Assembly (NCBI GenBank): GCA_045612365.1
Contig: JAZKYY010000011.1
Span: forward strand, 124,001-188,000
Direction of reading: 5' to 3'
DNA: 64,000 nt
Source: RGIG9608 sp045612365
GTDB lineage: Bacteria > Bacteroidota > Bacteroidia > Bacteroidales > Paludibacteraceae
Made by a program: the position numbers and the translations under genes. Of the stretch, positions 63,859 through 64,000 are shown piece after piece. Under the pieces are notes generated by a model that was given only the letters and a program-made list of their open reading frames with translations, was not told the origin of the DNA and made no database searches. Position 1 is the first letter of the stretch, and every line of letters starts with the position of its first letter.

Positions 63859-64000
63859 TGCAGAAAGGCATAACCATCATACAAGATATTGACGTTCTAA
63901 CGATTGAAAAATATATAAATTGGCGTTATTTTTTCAATGCGTGGGGACTAATCGGTGATTTTCAGAAAATTGAAAAAGAAGACTTAACTCAACAAGAATC
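63858..64000 (+). CDS. 5' end of a gene, possibly a MetH activation-domain protein (partial)
   Basis: Forty-seven codons are present before the window ends, starting at an ATG that overlaps the rodA stop by one base. The segment EKYINWRYFFNAWGLIGDF resembles the opening of the vitamin B12-dependent methionine synthase activation domain (IDWxxFFxxWxL). Too little is present for certainty. Confidence 0.45.
   Translation, partial: MQKGITIIQDIDVLTIEKYINWRYFFNAWGLIGDFQKIEKEDLTQQE

Noticed and set aside
1..64000. CRISPR arrays, insertion sequences, transposases, integrases, rRNA
   Set aside because: No regularly spaced repeats, transposase or integrase motifs, or rRNA sequence were seen by reading; short repeats could still have been missed without computation.

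Overview
The window is AT-rich chromosomal DNA from a member of the Bacteroidota, most likely the order Bacteroidales. Three things point there. Upstream regions repeatedly carry the Bacteroidetes -7 promoter element TAnnTTTG. Several genes have family-specific forms: a FeoA-FeoB fusion, a DAHP synthase-chorismate mutase fusion, a long LepB, a PASTA-tailed FtsI and a long MraY. Gene order such as purH-mreBCD-mrdA-rodA is also typical. Genus cannot be read from the sequence. The murein appears to be of the meso-DAP type, from the DNPR motif in MurE.

Layout. 1-2.8 kb (-): an LpxL-like acyltransferase, a Stealth-type sugar-phosphate transferase and a GT2 glycosyltransferase, which look like a surface-glycan or lipid A cluster. 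3.0-5.3 kb: a RecD-like helicase and a convergent coiled-coil membrane protein. 5.3-16.0 kb (-): the division and cell-wall cluster mraZ-rsmH-ftsL-ftsI-murE-mraY-(PH-like protein)-murD-ftsW-murG, which stops at murG; murC, ftsQ, ftsA and ftsZ are not here. 16.6-35 kb: housekeeping and envelope genes: dapA, two predicted outer-membrane barrels, a Na/Pi symporter, fabD, feoAB, an NSS transporter with a Crp-like regulator, tRNA-Val, folC, mtnN, ilvC and an Omp85-like barrel. 35-40 kb: tdk, then rsmI-pnuC-sufC-sufD. 40-43.8 kb: an AT-rich accessory block of unrecognised membrane and secreted proteins, ending in a broken copy of the tyrA 3' end. 43.9-50.5 kb: lepB, yebC, a DPP III lipoprotein and a WlbA-type oxidoreductase. 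50.5-54.6 kb: a phenylalanine/tyrosine operon. 54.7-56.6 kb: two secreted proteins and a probable non-coding RNA. 56.6-64 kb: purH followed by the rod-shape operon mreB-mreC-mreD-mrdA-rodA and the start of one further gene.

How the parts work together. dapA, murE, mraY, murD, murG, ftsW, ftsI and the mre/mrd genes together make and place peptidoglycan. The 50.7-54.6 kb operon encodes prephenate dehydratase, an aminotransferase, DAHP synthase fused to chorismate mutase, and prephenate dehydrogenase: the entry step and the terminal steps to Phe and Tyr. It is preceded by an 18-codon reading frame with seven Phe and four Tyr codons, then by mutually exclusive antiterminator and terminator hairpins. 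This is a classical ribosome-mediated attenuator and the strongest regulatory finding here.

Other points of note: a second, inverted and diverged 56-codon copy of the tyrA tail at the edge of the accessory block; three structured intergenic regions that may be RNAs; paired TGGGG boxes upstream of mraZ that resemble MraZ operators; and a nearly identical 39-bp promoter block in front of dapA and purH. No CRISPR array, insertion sequence, transposase or rRNA gene was seen.
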